Part shown: one piece after another, positions 26,248-33,981 of the stretch
Layout: each line of letters begins with the position of its first letter
Position numbering within the stretch: position 1 is the stretch's first letter
Notes under the pieces: generated by a model
What the model was told of the DNA's origin: nothing
Seen by the model: only the letters and a program-made list of their open reading frames with translations
Databases searched by the model: none
Assembly (NCBI GenBank): GCA_042091375.1
Contig: JBELHO010000021.1
Location: 1-52,564 of the forward strand
Source of the DNA: JBELHO01 sp042091375
Lineage (GTDB): Bacteria; Pseudomonadota; Gammaproteobacteria; Enterobacterales; Alteromonadaceae
DNA length: 52,564 nucleotides
Direction: 5' to 3'
Position numbers and translations under genes: made by a program

Positions 26248-27522
26248 ATGAAAACTGTTGTAATTTTTTTCTTATGGCTTATCAGTCTCACACTACCCTT
26301 TTATATTTCTGCCGCAGATATCCAGGCCGGCAAAGCTAAATCGGCAACTTGCGCTGCTTGTCATGGCGGCAATGGTGTTAGTGCTGTCGATAGTTACCCC
26401 AACTTAGCTGGCCAACACGCTGATTATATTATTAAGCAGCTACAAAATTTTAAAAGTGGTGAACGACAAAACGTGATGATGGCATCGATGGCAGCAGCCT
26501 TATCAGATGAGGATATGGCTGATTTAGCAGCGTATTACGCCAATTTTTCGCGTGACGGTAAGCCTTTAACGACAACAACCGAGGAAGATGTTGCAGTAGC
26601 AACCGAAGCTGCTGCGCCAGTGCGAACCGCTCCTACTAAAGTCGCTTACGTCCCTGATGCCACTGCTGGTAAGGGCTTATATGAACTCGGCGATGCAGCT
26701 CGCGGCATTACCCCTTGTGCTGATTGCCATGGTAAAGACGGCTACAGTGAGGTGTTAATTAATCCTAATCTAGCCAAGCAACATCCGCAATACATTGAAA
26801 AACAACTAGGGCACTTTAAAGACAACAGTCGTAAAAATGCCATTATGAATCAAATTTCCGCTAATTTAACTGCTGCTGACATTGCTAATATCGGTGCTTA
26901 TTTTGCCGATACGTCAGCGGTGGGTGAGGTTCAAGCGACGTCTATTGTCGCGGTTAAAACCTTTATTGGTGATGTGAATGCCGGTAAAGCCAAATCGGCC
27001 ACCTGCGCTGCCTGTCACGGTGCTGATGGCAATGCCGCCCTTGCCATGTACCCATCATTGGCAGGGCAAAGTGAAACTTATTTGCTTAAACAGCTACAGG
27101 ACTTTAAAAAAGCGGTTGATACCCAAGGTAAAAGTGGTCGAGTCAACGCCGTAATGGGTGGTATGGCTGCGGTTTTAACTGCTGATGATATGCAAAACTT
27201 AGCGGCTTATTATGCTGCACAAACCCACAATCCGGTAGTGGTGGAAAGTAACGCAGCAGGTAAAAAGTTGTTCATTAGTGGTGATCCAGTGAATGGTATT
27301 CCCGCCTGCTCCGCCTGTCATACCAGTTCAGGCAAAGGCATGGGCTATGCAGCTATTCCAGCGATCGCCGGACAGAGCAGTGACTACTTAACTGATCAGC
27401 TAAAAAAATTCCGCAGTGGTGAACGCGGCAATGACAAAAATACTATGATGCGCGGCATTGCGCGCAAATTATCAGATAAAGACATGCTAGCCGTATCGCA
27501 ATATATGGCCTCATTGAAATAA
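26248..27522 (+). CDS. Tetrahaem cytochrome c4 (internally duplicated)
   Basis: A 424-residue exported c-type cytochrome, twice the length of ordinary dihaem cytochrome c4 (about 200 residues). Four CxxCH haem sites are at 35-39, 157-161, 253-257 and 354-358. Domain 1 (AGKAKSATCAACHGGNG) is nearly repeated by domain 3 (AGKAKSATCAACHGADG). Domain 2 and domain 4 share the 'GDxxxGIxxCxxCH' pattern. The order is therefore A-B-A'-B', meaning a complete c4 unit was duplicated in tandem. A signal peptide (MKTVVIFFLWLISLTLPFYISA) exports it. Cytochrome c4 carries electrons from the bc1 complex to terminal oxidases, and four haems could form a longer electron wire. It is divergent from engB. Confidence 0.92.
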   Translation: MKTVVIFFLWLISLTLPFYISAADIQAGKAKSATCAACHGGNGVSAVDSYPNLAGQHADYIIKQLQNFKSGERQNVMMASMAAALSDEDMADLAAYYANFSRDGKPLTTTTEEDVAVATEAAAPVRTAPTKVAYVPDATAGKGLYELGDAARGITPCADCHGKDGYSEVLINPNLAKQHPQYIEKQLGHFKDNSRKNAIMNQISANLTAADIANIGAYFADTSAVGEVQATSIVAVKTFIGDVNAGKAKSATCAACHGADGNAALAMYPSLAGQSETYLLKQLQDFKKAVDTQGKSGRVNAVMGGMAAVLTADDMQNLAAYYAAQTHNPVVVESNAAGKKLFISGDPVNGIPACSACHTSSGKGMGYAAIPAIAGQSSDYLTDQLKKFRSGERGNDKNTMMRGIARKLSDKDMLAVSQYMASLK

Positions 27523-27565
27523 CTGACCATAATCACTGTTCAATAAACCAGTCAGCGTCAAGTTG

Positions 27566-27598
27566 ACCATAAAGCAGCAATAATTGCTGCTTTATGGT
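27566..27598. terminator. Long hairpin between cytochrome c4 and thiDE
   Basis: ACCATAAAGCAGCAA (27566-27580) and TTGCTGCTTTATGGT (27584-27598) form a perfect 15-bp stem with a TAA loop, between converging genes. There is no T-run on either side, so it may be a bidirectional terminator or a mobile palindrome. Confidence 0.6.
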
Positions 27599-27650
27599 AG
27601 ATAACTTAAACTCAATGTAAACACTAAGCATAGACACTCAAATTAGACAC

Positions 27651-29165
27651 TCAGCTGGTTAGCTTGCTTTTTGTCATCAAGGCTTGTAATTGCTCAATTG
27701 CCACCTCTGGATCATCCGCTTCAGTAATAGCCGTAACAACGGCAATACTGTCAACGCCAGTCTGCCAAACCGCTGCGGCGTTGTGCAAATTGATACCACC
27801 AATAGCAACTACCGGAATATCGCTAGATAAGCTCAAAATTTGTCGTAAATTATTTAAGCCTTGTATTTGCCCAGTCATGTCTTTAGTTTTGGTGGCAAAT
27901 ATTGCCCCTATAGCCAAATAAGAGGGAGCTAACTGTTGCGCTAATATAAATTCATAACAACCATGGGTACTGATCCCCAAACGCAACCCCGCCATCTGTA
28001 TTGCCGCTAAGTCGGCAGTATGCAAATCTTCTTGCCCTAAATGCACACCATAAGCGCCGTATTTAATGGCTAATTGCCAGTGATCATTAATGAATAAGCG
28101 CGTTGAGTAGTGACGACTCAAGTCGACAGCTTGAGCAATTTCAACAGCCAAGGTTTTTTGGCAATGGTGTTTTAAGCGCAATTGGATCATTTGCAAACCC
28201 TGTGGCAAAAGGCGTTTGAGCCAAGCAATGCAATCAACCACCGGATATAAGCCCAACGGTACACTGCTATCAGGCTTGTGATCTAAGTCTGCAAAAGCTG
28301 ACAGTTCAAGGTATTTGCGGTTTATTTGATCTATAACCTGAGGAAAACACTGCTTTTCTATTGCCGCTATCGGTTGTGCAAAGGCACCATAATAATTATT
28401 TTGGTGCTGATTAATCATTAGCCCTTGATTGATGAATGCCTTAGTTAAAGTAAAGGCATCACGGATCAAATAACCATGAGCCAACTGACTAGCAATGGCC
28501 ATAGCAAAAGAACAACCACCACCGTGACTGAACTGGGTGGTTATTTTTGCTGAGCTCAATTGATAACTCCTACCTTGGCCTGTCGCTGTTTGCTCTAGGC
28601 AGAAATCAACACATTGCTGGCCATCGAGGTGACCACCTTTGACTATAGTGATAGCAACACCTGATCTGCACAAATGCAATGCCAGCTTTGCCAAAGAGCG
28701 TTCCGCAATCAAACCAGACAATTGTTGTGCCTCGCCTAAATTCGGGGTGAGCACATCAACAACACTGAGTAGTGGTCGCAGTTGATCGCTAGGTATTTCA
28801 GTTAGTTGACCACCGACACTGGCTGAGCCAACAGGATCGTATACCACTTTAAGGTTAACTAGCTGTTGCCGCAATTGGGCAATTAATTGCACAATAAAGG
28901 CCAGTTGCTGGGCATTGACAACCAAGCCAATTTTGATCACATCGGGCGATTTATCTATCATTAATACTTGCGCTTGTTGGGCTAAAATATCGACATCAAT
29001 GGCATTAATGCTCGCTACTTTAGTGGAATTTTGTACGGTATTAGCCGTCAGTAAATGACAAACTTCAACCCCCAAGACATGACCGGTTCTTATATCGGCT
29101 GCAATACCTGCACCGCCAGAGCAATCTGCACCTGAAATAGTCCAAACAATGGGTTTATTTTGCAT
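27651..29165 (-). CDS. thiDE: Bifunctional ThiD-ThiE (HMP-P kinase / thiamine phosphate synthase)
   Basis: A 504-residue fusion. Residues 1 to about 270 are ThiD: 'VWTISGADCSGGAGIAADIRT', 'VYDPVGSAS' and 'HGGGCSFAMAIASQLAHG' are the substrate and ATP-binding motifs. Residues about 305-504 are ThiE: 'GLYPVVDCIAWLKRLLPQGLQMIQLRLKH', 'RLFINDHWQLAIKYGAYGVHLGQEDL', and 'YLAIGAIFATKTKDM' with the phosphate-binding loop 'VVAIGGINLHNA'. The linker around 270-305 is the usual join. It phosphorylates hydroxymethylpyrimidine phosphate and then couples it to thiazole phosphate. It is the last gene of the leftward thi unit, starting 10 bp after the thiG stop. Confidence 0.95.
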   Translation of the reverse strand: MQNKPIVWTISGADCSGGAGIAADIRTGHVLGVEVCHLLTANTVQNSTKVASINAIDVDILAQQAQVLMIDKSPDVIKIGLVVNAQQLAFIVQLIAQLRQQLVNLKVVYDPVGSASVGGQLTEIPSDQLRPLLSVVDVLTPNLGEAQQLSGLIAERSLAKLALHLCRSGVAITIVKGGHLDGQQCVDFCLEQTATGQGRSYQLSSAKITTQFSHGGGCSFAMAIASQLAHGYLIRDAFTLTKAFINQGLMINQHQNNYYGAFAQPIAAIEKQCFPQVIDQINRKYLELSAFADLDHKPDSSVPLGLYPVVDCIAWLKRLLPQGLQMIQLRLKHHCQKTLAVEIAQAVDLSRHYSTRLFINDHWQLAIKYGAYGVHLGQEDLHTADLAAIQMAGLRLGISTHGCYEFILAQQLAPSYLAIGAIFATKTKDMTGQIQGLNNLRQILSLSSDIPVVAIGGINLHNAAAVWQTGVDSIAVVTAITEADDPEVAIEQLQALMTKSKLTS

Positions 29166-29174
29166 GGTTTCTGC

Positions 29175-29972
29175 CTATGTTTGATGCCAAAAAGGGCTAT
29201 CTAATGTCGGGGTGCTAGGATGTGCGGTTTGCCTAGTTGTCATAATACCAGCTCGGTATCCTTGCTCACCAGCACTGATCGCTTGCGCAAAGGCGCGAGC
29301 CATCGCAATGGGATCATCGGCCAAGGCGATGGCACTGTTTAATAACACCCCGTCAAAACCCATTTCCATAGCTAGACAGGCATCTGACGGTTTGCCAATG
29401 CCTGCATCTAAAATTAAGGTGGCGTCAGCTAAACGCAGCCGAAGGGTTTCTAAATTATATAAATTCATCAGGCCTTTACCTGTGCCTATTGGAGAAGCCC
29501 ATGGCATGATCACCTGACAACCTAAATCGTATAAACGTTGGCATAGCACTAAGTCGTCGGTGCAATAAGGCAAGACTTTAAAACCATCGGCAATAAGTTG
29601 CTCTGTAGCGGCCAGTAACTCGATAGGATCAGGCTGTAAATTATAGTCATCACCAATCACCTCTAGCTTGATCCAATCGGTGGAAAATATCTCTCGACTC
29701 ATTTTAGCCAAAGTGACCGCTTCTTTGGCGGTTTTACAACCTGCGGTATTGGGTAACAAAAATCCCTGATTGTGCTGCACACTTTGTTGGATATAGTGCC
29801 ACATTTGACTGCCACCTTGTGCCTTGGGATCTTGTCGCTTGAGTGACAAGGTCACTACTTGCGATCTACTGGCAATGATCGCTTGTTGCATGATTTCAGG
29901 TGACGGATAAAGCGCACTGCCAATTAATAATCGACTTGATAAGGCTTGCTGATAAATAGATAAACTCATCAT
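29175..29972 (-). CDS. thiG: ThiG thiazole synthase
   Basis: A 265-residue TIM-barrel enzyme. It builds the thiazole phosphate ring from deoxyxylulose phosphate, ThiS-thiocarboxylate and dehydroglycine. The Schiff-base lysine lies in 'WIKLEVIGDD' (Lys102). 'LLPNTAGCKTAKEAV', 'QVIMPWASPIGTGKGL' and 'ILDAGIGKPSDACLAMEMGFDGVLLNSAIA' are all conserved. Length is typical. The start overlaps the thiS stop by one base. Dehydroglycine would come from ThiO upstream, the oxygen-dependent route. Confidence 0.97.
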   Translation of the reverse strand: MMSLSIYQQALSSRLLIGSALYPSPEIMQQAIIASRSQVVTLSLKRQDPKAQGGSQMWHYIQQSVQHNQGFLLPNTAGCKTAKEAVTLAKMSREIFSTDWIKLEVIGDDYNLQPDPIELLAATEQLIADGFKVLPYCTDDLVLCQRLYDLGCQVIMPWASPIGTGKGLMNLYNLETLRLRLADATLILDAGIGKPSDACLAMEMGFDGVLLNSAIALADDPIAMARAFAQAISAGEQGYRAGIMTTRQTAHPSTPTLDSPFWHQT

Positions 29973-30181
29973 TAACCACCTTGAATAGGAAATAAAATAT
30001 CTACTGAATCACCTTCATTAACTGTGGTACTGCTATATACTGCTTTGCCAATAAAATCACCATTTAGCGCAACAGCAAAACTTCGCTGTTGCTGCGCTTG
30101 CGACAAAAACGTCGCAAGCGCCGATGATAAAGTGTCATTTTTGTTCAACGCGACGCGCTGACCATTGATAAATATGTTCAT
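29972..30181 (-). CDS. thiS: ThiS sulfur carrier
   Basis: A 69-residue ubiquitin-like protein ending in the required Gly-Gly (DILFPIQGG), whose terminal carboxylate becomes the thiocarboxylate donor for thiazole formation. 'MNIFINGQRVAL' and 'FAVALNGDFIGKAVY' match the beta-grasp fold. It overlaps thiO by one base and thiG by one base. No thiF (adenylyltransferase) gene lies in this unit, so activation must rely on a ThiF/MoeB protein encoded elsewhere. Confidence 0.96.
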   Translation of the reverse strand: MNIFINGQRVALNKNDTLSSALATFLSQAQQQRSFAVALNGDFIGKAVYSSTTVNEGDSVDILFPIQGG

Positions 30182-31365
30182 TAACTACACCTTGTGATGG
30201 GCAGCAAATGGCAATATTGACCAAGCGCATCGTCATTACTGTGCTGCAAACTTTGAATTACGGCTTTTTCGACTTGTGTTAACACCACAGGCGCAATTAA
30301 AAAACCATGTCGATATAAGCCATTTACCTGAATTAATCTTTGCTTAATTTGAACTTGCGGTTGGTTATCACTAAAGGCCGGTCGCAAATGGGTGCTCTGC
30401 TCAACAATATGCGCTTCCGCAAAGCCAGGGTGTACGCTGTAGGCAGCAGTCAATAGTTCCATCGCCGAACGCACTGTCATTGGCGATTTATCATCACTGT
30501 CAATTTCAGTAGCCCCCACCAAAAAAATATGGTTGGGTTTAGGAGAAATATACAATTGATACCTAGGGTGCATTAAGCGGATTGGCCGATGTAAATGCAC
30601 ATCGGGCGCAGATAACCTAAAAATTTCACCGCGCACAGCACGCAAATCATGCAAAGGTTTGGTTTTAGGATCAGCTAAGCTGGTTTTAGCGCCAATACCA
30701 CGACAATCGATTACCAAGTCAAAATCCATACTCAGATGTTGCTGCGCACTATTGGTATAACCAAGACTGCATCCGCTGTTATTGGGCTGAATATCAACTA
30801 CCTTTGCGCGATTTAAGCACCTCACTTTTAATGTGCTCAATGCCTTTTGCAGAGCGACGAGCAAACCGCGATTATCAATTTGTCCCTCTTCACCTAACAG
30901 CACTGCCTGCGTAAATCGACAACTTAGCTCAGGCTCTAATTCCCTAAGTTGCTGGCCGTCGATCAGTTGTATTTGATGCCCTGAAAAGTGCCGTTGGATA
31001 TATTGAACAAAGTGTGAGTAATTGCCTTGATCTTGCGCGTGACTGATCATCAACGCGCCATTTTGCTGAAAATAGACAGGGCCGGGCAAGCTGGCTAGCA
31101 GCTTAGGCCACAGCGACAAAGATAGCATCCCCATGTCAACAATATTGCGCTGACAGTGTAAAGACTCCCCCAATGGGGCGAGTAATCCAGCAGCAGCAAA
31201 ACCGGCACTTTGCTCGCCTGATGAGCTATCTTGGTCTATTAAAGTCACGCTATAGCCCTGTCTAGCTAACGACCAGGCACTAAGACGGCCCATTAATCCG
31301 GCACCAACAATACCAATGGCTAACTGGTGATTGCTATTGCGCTGATCTTGGCTATTATTAATCAT
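30181..31365 (-). CDS. thiO: ThiO glycine oxidase
   Basis: A 394-residue FAD-dependent oxidase of the DAO family. The Rossmann motif 'GIVGAGLMGRLSAWSLARQG' lies near residue 18, and 'VDMGMLSLSLWPKLLASL', 'LREVRGEIF'-like 'LRAVRGEIFRLSAP' and the substrate strand 'YQLYISPKPNHIFLVGATEID' follow. It oxidises glycine to iminoglycine for ThiG, replacing the oxygen-sensitive ThiH. I chose ATG at 31365, 11 bp after the thiC stop. The frame extends upstream to 31464, but that segment overlaps thiC and lacks homology to the family. Confidence 0.93.
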   Translation of the reverse strand: MINNSQDQRNSNHQLAIGIVGAGLMGRLSAWSLARQGYSVTLIDQDSSSGEQSAGFAAAGLLAPLGESLHCQRNIVDMGMLSLSLWPKLLASLPGPVYFQQNGALMISHAQDQGNYSHFVQYIQRHFSGHQIQLIDGQQLRELEPELSCRFTQAVLLGEEGQIDNRGLLVALQKALSTLKVRCLNRAKVVDIQPNNSGCSLGYTNSAQQHLSMDFDLVIDCRGIGAKTSLADPKTKPLHDLRAVRGEIFRLSAPDVHLHRPIRLMHPRYQLYISPKPNHIFLVGATEIDSDDKSPMTVRSAMELLTAAYSVHPGFAEAHIVEQSTHLRPAFSDNQPQVQIKQRLIQVNGLYRHGFLIAPVVLTQVEKAVIQSLQHSNDDALGQYCHLLPITRCS

Positions 31366-31375
31366 CAACTGAAGA

Positions 31376-33355
31376 TCATTTTGCACGGTGATAAATTTCA
31401 CTGCCTGTGGCTTTAAATTCTGCTGATTTAGCCGCCATCCCCTGTTCGATCTGGTTCTGCTCAATATCTGATACTAAGTTATTATCTACAACTAAGGTTT
31501 CATCTAACAATTGAATTGCAATATTATTGCTTGATTGAAGATTTTCTGCGTAATCGCGGACCTCTTGCGAAATTTTCATAGAGCAAAACTTGGGACCACA
31601 CATAGAGCAAAAGTGGGCAATTTTACCCGATTCTTGCGGTAGTGTTTCATCGTGATATTGTCGCGCGGTTTCTGGATCTAGACCAATGTTAAATTGATCG
31701 TACCAGCGAAATTCAAAACGAGCTTTCGACATTGCGTTATCGCGAATTTGTGCGCCCGGATGACCTTTTGCTAAATCGCCGGCATGGGCTGCGATTTTAT
31801 ATGTAATTAGGCCTTGTTTAACATCTTCTTTATTCGGCAAGCCTAAATGCTCTTTTGGTGTAACGTAACAAAGCATGGCACAACCATACCAGCCAATATT
31901 AGCCGCACCAATTCCGGAAGTGATGTGATCATAGCCAGGCGCAATATCAGTAGTCAGGGGGCCAAGGGTGTAAAAAGGCGCTTCGCCACAGTGAGCCAGT
32001 TGTTCCTCCATATTTGCTTTGATCATGTGCAGAGGCACGTGCCCTGGCCCTTCAATAATGGTTTGCACTTCGTGTCGCCAAGCGATTTTAGTCAGCTCTC
32101 CCAAGGTATGTAATTCAGCAAATTGGGCTTGATCATTGGCATCAGCCACTGATCCTGGACGCAAGCCATCACCCAATGAAAACGACACATCGTAGGCTTT
32201 TAAGATCTGACAAATGTCTTCAAAATGGCTGTACAGAAAGTTTTCACGGTGATGAGCCAGACACCATTTAGCCATGATCGAGCCACCACGAGATACAATG
32301 CCGGTCACTCGTTTAGCGGTCATGGGGATATAACGCAATAAGACACCGGCGTGGATGGTAAAATAATCAACGCCCTGCTCTGCTTGTTCGATCAAGGTGT
32401 CGCGAAATATCTCCCAAGTTAGATCTTCAGCCACGCCATTGACCTTTTCTAAGGCTTGGTAAATAGGTACTGTGCCTATCGGCACCGGCGAATTGCGCAA
32501 TATCCATTCGCGTGTTTCATGAATGTTACGTCCCGTGGATAAATCCATCACAGTGTCGGCACCCCACTTCGCTGACCATACTAATTTTTCTACTTCTTCT
32601 TCAATGCTCGAGGTCACAGCTGAATTGCCAATGTTGGCATTGACTTTAATTAAAAAGTTACGGCCTATGATCATCGGCTCACACTCTGGATGATTTATAT
32701 TGGCGGGAATAATTGCCCGACCGCGGGCAACTTCATCTCGAACAAATTCAGGGGTAATTTGCTCTGGAATACTGGCACCAAAAGATTGCCCTTGGTGCTG
32801 TGCTGTGAGTATTTTATCTTTAACTTGCTGGCGCTGTAAGTTTTCTCGGATCGCAATGTACTCCATCTCAGGGGTGATAATACCTTTTAATGCGTAGTGC
32901 ATTTGCGTGACATTGCGACCTTTTTTGGCAATACGAATTTTGGGGAGATGCTCAAAACGAAGGTGATCAACACCGCTATCAGCTAAACGTTGTTGCGCAT
33001 ACTGGGAACTATTAGCACTGAGCAATTCGACATCTTCTCGACTGTCGATCCAAGCCTCACGCAAGCGTGGTATGCCTCGATGAACATCAATATCGACTTG
33101 CTGATCGGTGTAAGCGCCTGAGGTATCATACACACATAACGGCTGATTTTTTTGATATTGCGGGTTGTCTTTACTCCCGCCAACCAGAGTGTCTGACAAG
33201 GTTATTTCACGCATGCCAACACGAATATCGTGTAGTGTGCCTTTGACGTATATTTTTTGTGAATTCGGAAACGATTGTTGTGAAACATTTTGCAAAAATG
33301 CCTCTGCTTGTTGACGACGCTGACGCCGAGTTAAGCCTTTACTTGATTGTGTCAT
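31376..33355 (-). CDS. thiC: ThiC phosphomethylpyrimidine synthase
   Basis: A 659-residue radical-SAM-like enzyme. It rearranges aminoimidazole ribotide to the hydroxymethylpyrimidine phosphate moiety of thiamine. The C-terminal cluster motif 'FCSMCGPKFCSM' (CX2CX4C) binds the 4Fe-4S centre. 'NANIGNSAVTSSIEEEVEKLVWSAKWGADTVMDLSTG' and 'EGPGHVPLHMIKANM' are conserved. The start is ATG 33355 (MTQSSKGLTRRQRRQQ) with AAGG eight bases upstream. The frame continues to 33457, but that extension lies within the riboswitch 3' end and is not protein-coding. It is the first gene of the thiamine unit and is governed by the TPP element upstream. Confidence 0.97.
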   Translation of the reverse strand: MTQSSKGLTRRQRRQQAEAFLQNVSQQSFPNSQKIYVKGTLHDIRVGMREITLSDTLVGGSKDNPQYQKNQPLCVYDTSGAYTDQQVDIDVHRGIPRLREAWIDSREDVELLSANSSQYAQQRLADSGVDHLRFEHLPKIRIAKKGRNVTQMHYALKGIITPEMEYIAIRENLQRQQVKDKILTAQHQGQSFGASIPEQITPEFVRDEVARGRAIIPANINHPECEPMIIGRNFLIKVNANIGNSAVTSSIEEEVEKLVWSAKWGADTVMDLSTGRNIHETREWILRNSPVPIGTVPIYQALEKVNGVAEDLTWEIFRDTLIEQAEQGVDYFTIHAGVLLRYIPMTAKRVTGIVSRGGSIMAKWCLAHHRENFLYSHFEDICQILKAYDVSFSLGDGLRPGSVADANDQAQFAELHTLGELTKIAWRHEVQTIIEGPGHVPLHMIKANMEEQLAHCGEAPFYTLGPLTTDIAPGYDHITSGIGAANIGWYGCAMLCYVTPKEHLGLPNKEDVKQGLITYKIAAHAGDLAKGHPGAQIRDNAMSKARFEFRWYDQFNIGLDPETARQYHDETLPQESGKIAHFCSMCGPKFCSMKISQEVRDYAENLQSSNNIAIQLLDETLVVDNNLVSDIEQNQIEQGMAAKSAEFKATGSEIYHRAK

Positions 33356-33446
33356 AGGTTTGCCTTTTAATAAGTTACGTGTAATACGCAGTAAAAAAAG
33401 ACGAAGTGTAGAATAGGGAAAAGCGCCCATTAAGGCACAGATTTTC

Positions 33447-33550
33447 CTTGTTCCCATACGCAGATATTAATCTGATCAGGTTCTACGGATCCCGCTTTCG
33501 CGATCTCAGCTTTGATTATTTCCGCGGAAAAATCTCAGCACTCCGACAAG
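33447..33550 (-). promoter_or_regulatory. TPP riboswitch (THI element) for thiC
   Basis: Read on the minus strand, the region contains the THI-box core: CTGAGA, then GAACCTGATCAG, TTAATATCTGCGTA and GGGAACAAG. The outer P1 stem is CTTGT (33546-33550) with ACAAG (33447-33451). CGGA near the 5' end pairs with TCCG before GAACC. A variable stem includes the palindrome TTTCCGCGGAAA. Thiamine pyrophosphate binding would lower expression of the whole thi operon. Between the aptamer and thiC a GGAAAA/TTTTCC stem and a later T7 run could form the switch, but a clean terminator is not obvious, so translational control is equally possible. Confidence 0.93.
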
Positions 33551-33560
33551 TTATCTGTAT

Positions 33561-33590
33561 ATCTTAGCCCGAAAAAACAAAAACAGGCAA
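33561..33590 (-). promoter_or_regulatory. Candidate promoter for the thi operon
   Basis: On the minus strand TTGCCT (33585-33590) and TAAGAT (33561-33566) are separated by 18 bp, just upstream of the riboswitch. The spacing to the P1 stem start is about 11 bp, as expected for an aptamer at the 5' end of the transcript. Confidence 0.5.
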
Positions 33591-33614
33591 CCAAAAAATC
33601 TTTAACAGTTCAGC

Positions 33615-33803
33615 TTATTCACCCTCTATTCGATACTCGGCTTTACCACCGACGATAGATTGAAAGTGTCCGACATGATCGATCAATGCTTTATCGCTGC
33701 TATCGATTACTATAAATTGACTCGATGCAACACCTTTTTTAAAAGTCCCCTGGTGTTTCAAAATCAATGTTTGCGGCTGTTGCGCAATAAGGCAAGTGAT
33801 TGC
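33615..33803 (-). pseudogene. Remnant of a DUF3224-like protein (C-terminal part)
   Basis: In the apparently empty DNA upstream of the thi operon, one minus-strand frame reads QTLILKHQGTFKKGVASSQF, then FIVIDSSDKALIDHVGHF, then QSIVGGKAEYRIEGE and a stop (33615-33617). The pattern of a hydrophobic strand, H-x-G, V-x-D/P-x-S, then a glycine, and Y-x-x-E resembles the end of DUF3224 proteins (for example FVLQHSGTM...G). An upstream in-frame TGA (33804-33806) and no start codon indicate a truncated gene. The family assignment is from memory of the pattern, so it is tentative. Confidence 0.4.
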
Positions 33804-33981
33804 TCAAGTCTCTGCTATAAACTGACAACTGAGTACTCGGATTAAAATGGGGTAAAATTTAACTAAATTCATCGCAAAAGGCCAACCCAGCCTGATCCAG
33901 CAATAATTTTTCTAGTTAACATAACGGGTTTCATGTTATTTATATAACCAGCAATTGATATCACCTATAGGCAAACCCTTG

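Noticed and set aside
33356..33457. N-terminal extension of thiC to 33457
   Set aside because: It runs through the 3' end of the TPP aptamer and through a T-rich leader. The ATG at 33355 has a ribosome site and matches the family start.
33660..33845. Plus-strand frame of 61 codons upstream of the M1 gene
   Set aside because: It is antisense to the protein-like minus-strand remnant and has no recognisable motif.
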